Assembly: GCA_964417895.1 (NCBI GenBank)
Contig: CAYQJS010000003.1
Coordinates: forward strand, 62,001-126,000
Length of the DNA: 64,000 nt
Source of the DNA: CAYQJS01 sp964417895
Lineage (GTDB): Bacteria > Chloroflexota > UBA6077 > SHYK01
Reading direction: 5' to 3'
Position numbers and translations under genes: made by a program. Each line of letters opens with the position of its first letter. Within the stretch, counting starts at the first letter, position 1. Below are positions 61,645-64,000 of this stretch, in pieces. The notes below the pieces were generated by a model, which was not told where the DNA came from, did no database searches, and worked only from the letters and a program-made list of their open reading frames with translations.

Positions 61645-62493
61645 CTACAGGACTTGTTCCGTGGCAGGCCGTCGTGGCGGCGATTCCCAGCGGACCATTG
61701 TGCCGAAGTCGTACGCGGCGCTGGTGTCGGCCTCGAAGGCCCACTGGACGCGGTCGGCCAGATAGCCGCCACTGTGCACCCGGGCCAGGAAGTCAATGAG
61801 GAGTCGCCAGGCGGTCTCCCCCTGGGGGCGGCGATAGCGGCCCGGCATCGTGTCGTTGAGCCAGCCGTGCGGAGACTCGGCGAAGATCCTGATGTGGTAC
61901 GAGCGGCGCGCCGCTTCGATCGCATTTCGGAGTCGGAGCACGTCCTCGCGCGCAATGAGGTTGTCCAGGTCGCCGAATACGCCCAGGACAGGCGCCCTGG
62001 AGGCGGCGATGTGCTCGCTGAGCGTGTCGGTCGGCTCCCATTCCCGCCGGTAGGCCGCGCCGTAGAAGACGACGCAGGCCGTGACGTCTGCCCGCTCCGC
62101 GGCGATGACCAGGGGATGGCGCCCCGTGGCGCAGACGCCCATCACCGCCAGATGGCGTGGGTCCGAATCGGGGGACCGCCCGAGATGTTCGATCGCCACG
62201 GCGGTGTCATCGCACACCTGGCGGTCCGATACGTCCGCTCGCGCGTCGCCCCGGGCGAGCGCGTCCTGGTCCGGTTCGCGCCAGTACAGGTTCGGGGCGA
62301 TGGTCGAGTGTCCCGCGGTCGCGAAGCGAACGGCGAGGTCGCGCGTGTGTTGGACCAGGCCATAGCGCTCGTGGAGCAAGACGACCTTCGGGTGTGGGCC
62401 CGCCGTCGTCGGACGAGCAATAAAGGCATTGGCTCCGTTGGCCAGCGTCACGTCTTGCGTAGCGACGGATCGTTGGTCGACATCGGCTAGCAT
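61645..62493 (-). CDS. Dienelactone hydrolase-family protein
   Basis: 282 residues, GGAGGACGT before the ATG. Alpha/beta hydrolase with the dienelactone-type Cys nucleophile C121 (VMGVCATGRHP), Asp175/177 (FGDLDNLI) and His209 (SPHGW). Oxyanion and lid regions (LLHERYGLVQHTRDLAVRFA) are present. Dienelactone hydrolases open lactones in chlorocatechol breakdown; other members act on varied esters. Twenty-five bp from the aldolase gene, so probably one transcript, consistent with aromatic-ring degradation after Rieske oxygenation (inference). Confidence 0.85.
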   Translation of the reverse strand: MLADVDQRSVATQDVTLANGANAFIARPTTAGPHPKVVLLHERYGLVQHTRDLAVRFATAGHSTIAPNLYWREPDQDALARGDARADVSDRQVCDDTAVAIEHLGRSPDSDPRHLAVMGVCATGRHPLVIAAERADVTACVVFYGAAYRREWEPTDTLSEHIAASRAPVLGVFGDLDNLIAREDVLRLRNAIEAARRSYHIRIFAESPHGWLNDTMPGRYRRPQGETAWRLLIDFLARVHSGGYLADRVQWAFEADTSAAYDFGTMVRWESPPRRPATEQVL

Positions 62494-62509
62494 ACGTCCT
62501 CCTTATCCG

Positions 62510-64000
62510 TCAGCTACCGGTGCGCCACTCCCACTCGTGGATGTTCCAGATGAGATCCGGATCGAAGGCCTTTACGTTGATGCCGTGCAGTCCTGCCGCG
62601 TACGCGTTGGCTGCTGGATTGAAGTGGAGCGGGATGACGCCGAGGTCCTCCGTGAGGATCCGCGCGGTCCGAGCGGCGATCTGGGCCCGCTCGTTCTGAT
62701 CGAGCGTGGTGAGCCAGGCGTCGATAGCGCGGTCGTACTCAGGGTTGGACCAGCCGCCTCGGTTCATCCCGAACCAGCGGGTCTCGGGCCGGGACGCGTT
62801 CTTGCTCGTGTAGTCGTCCAGCTTGAGACCTTCAGCCACCGCCGCGGCGCTGGTGATGGACAGCGCCCGGAACGTGCCCAGCAGCTGGCCGTCGCGCGTC
62901 TGGGTGGGCGTGAAGACGTCCTCCTCCACCTCGAATCCTGCGCGCCGCCAGCCGTCTGCGATGATGGCGCGCTCCGAGTCGTTCTGCGCCGACTGGATGT
63001 TCCTCACCTCCAGGTTGACCCGCGTCCCTTCCGTCGTTACGAAAAAGCCACCAGCTCTGGCGAATCCTGCCTCCGCCATGAGCTGCTCCGTACGCCGCGC
63101 GTCATACGGGTATTTCGCCACGGCGCGATCGATGAGCGGGTAGTAGTCGAGCGTCGGGTAGAGGAGCGAGTCGGTCGTGAGCCCCTTGCCCTCGAAGAGG
63201 GCGTCGTTGATGGGAGGTTTGTCGATGGCGTGCGCCAGGGCTCTGCGGACGCGCACGTCGCGGACGGCCTGTGGGTTCGCGTACTCGGCACGGTGCTGGA
63301 CCTGGATAAATCGCGGCAGCTGGGGTCGGTAGAGCACCGTGCCCGCGTTCCTGGCAGCCCACTCCCGCTCCAGGATGAGGCCCTGCTCGACGCGGATGGA
63401 GTCATTCGCGGGAACGTCGGCCTCGCCTGCCAGCAGGACGGCGAGCGTCGCGTTGAAGTCGGCGCTCCACGTGACGTGCATGCGGTCGATCTTCGGGCGT
63501 CCCAGCGCGTGGCCGTCGAACGCCATCGCCTCGATGAAGGCGCCCGGCTCCCAGCGCTGCACGCGATACGGCCCAGCACTGACGTAGTCGGTCGTCCAGA
63601 AGAGGTTCCCCGGCAGATTCTCGCGCTCCCGGTCGTAGATGGTCTCTACGATGTGGCGCGGAAGTGGGGCGAACTCGTTGTGCCAGAGCTGAGCTGCCTC
63701 CGGGTAGAGCTGCCGCCACCGGATCAGGACCGTTCGGGGATCGGGGGCGACGACCTCCTCCATGGCGACCAGAGGAAACGTCGACGAGACGCCGAACTCC
63801 CGGCTGGTGTAGACGCGCGACGCGAACGCGAAGTCATCGGCGGTGAGCGGCGAGCCGTCGTGCCACGTGAGGTTAGGCCGCAGCCGGTAGGTCGTCTCCA
63901 TCCGGCCATCCGGGAGGACACGCCAGCTGTCCGTGTTCAACTGAGGAACGGCCTCGGCAAGGTAGGGGCGGAAGCGGCTATCCCCATCCCTTAGCACAAA
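62510..64000 (-). CDS. ABC transporter family 5 solute-binding protein (N-terminus beyond window)
   Basis: About 495 C-terminal residues are visible; the signal peptide and first residues lie past the window end. SBP_bac_5 core: YRLRPNLTWHDGSPLTADDF, PRHIVETIYD, RRALAHAIDKPPI. Ends WNIHEWEWRTGS. Similarity in wording to the gene at 12829 (VVAPDPRTVLIRWR, HEWEWR) suggests these two are close paralogs about 50 kb apart. Sixteen bp upstream of the dienelactone hydrolase gene on the same strand, so possibly co-transcribed with the catabolic set. Confidence 0.85.
   Translation of the reverse strand, partial: FVLRDGDSRFRPYLAEAVPQLNTDSWRVLPDGRMETTYRLRPNLTWHDGSPLTADDFAFASRVYTSREFGVSSTFPLVAMEEVVAPDPRTVLIRWRQLYPEAAQLWHNEFAPLPRHIVETIYDRERENLPGNLFWTTDYVSAGPYRVQRWEPGAFIEAMAFDGHALGRPKIDRMHVTWSADFNATLAVLLAGEADVPANDSIRVEQGLILEREWAARNAGTVLYRPQLPRFIQVQHRAEYANPQAVRDVRVRRALAHAIDKPPINDALFEGKGLTTDSLLYPTLDYYPLIDRAVAKYPYDARRTEQLMAEAGFARAGGFFVTTEGTRVNLEVRNIQSAQNDSERAIIADGWRRAGFEVEEDVFTPTQTRDGQLLGTFRALSITSAAAVAEGLKLDDYTSKNASRPETRWFGMNRGGWSNPEYDRAIDAWLTTLDQNERAQIAARTARILTEDLGVIPLHFNPAANAYAAGLHGINVKAFDPDLIWNIHEWEWRTGS

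Noticed and set aside
62429..63994. Long plus-strand open frame opposite the last binding-protein gene.
   Set aside because: Same GC-driven antisense effect; no domain or ribosome-binding site.
1..64000. tRNA, rRNA or integrase/attachment-site signatures that would define a genomic island.
   Set aside because: No tRNA-like cloverleaf, rRNA segment, integrase or phage structural gene was recognised anywhere in the window.

Overview
The window reads as chromosomal DNA of a high-GC bacterium with many GTG/TTG starts and some probable leaderless starts. It carries many Sec-exported lipoproteins with classic lipoboxes. Lipoprotein binding proteins, a cold-shock/zinc-ribbon/PRC-barrel cluster, Uma2, NIPSNAP proteins and expanded Rieske oxygenases together resemble uncultured Chloroflexota (for example Dehalococcoidia/SAR202-type lineages). 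That placement is inference only: there is no rRNA, tRNA or ribosomal protein here to test it.

Layout. (1) 1-12.5 kb is an accessory region: a two-catalytic-site DNA methyltransferase, a small-molecule methyltransferase, a NUDIX hydrolase, a zinc-finger/deoxyribosyltransferase-like protein of a type seen in defence genes, a cluster of small stress-type genes (zinc ribbon, PRC-barrel-like, cold shock), a winged-helix regulator with an SRPBCC protein, an orphan EutA with histidine-rich ends, and an AbiEii-type toxin with its partner. (2) 12.5-24.3 kb is a block of exported solute-binding proteins. Two divergent peptide/nickel-type (family 5) lipoproteins are followed by a tight four-gene run encoding only binding domains. 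That run includes a three-way fusion of ABC (LivJ-type), tripartite tricarboxylate (TctC/Bug-type) and TRAP (TAXI-type) receptors, and a two-way fusion of LivJ-type and PF04392-type receptors. No permease or ATPase gene is present. (3) 24.4-34 kb holds an amidase, a secreted Calx-beta protein, a vapBC pair, a degenerate UbiD/amidase chimera, a ThDP enzyme, an SDR and another family 5 binding protein. (4) 34-64 kb is a catabolic/transport mosaic: four Rieske oxygenases, five more family 5 binding proteins, a D-aminoacylase-type amidohydrolase (frameshifted), higBA, NIPSNAP, a sulfite-oxidase-like enzyme, two membrane proteins, a Crp/Fnr regulator, RidA, Uma2, a DUF4160/DUF2442 pair, and a 3-hydroxyisobutyrate-dehydrogenase-like / HpaI aldolase / dienelactone hydrolase run.

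Inferred theme: uptake or sensing of diverse organic solutes by many stand-alone binding proteins, coupled to oxidative and hydrolytic enzymes (Rieske oxygenases, amidases, aldolase, dienelactone hydrolase, UbiD remnant) for degrading aromatic or other recalcitrant carbon. Partner permeases, ATPases, ferredoxins and reductases must lie elsewhere.

The intergenic DNA is rich in GC hairpin repeats. One hairpin is split by a 213-bp MITE-like element with 18-bp terminal inverted repeats and a 9-bp target duplication. At least five genes are broken by what looks like a single-base indel, which may be real decay or uncorrected sequencing error.
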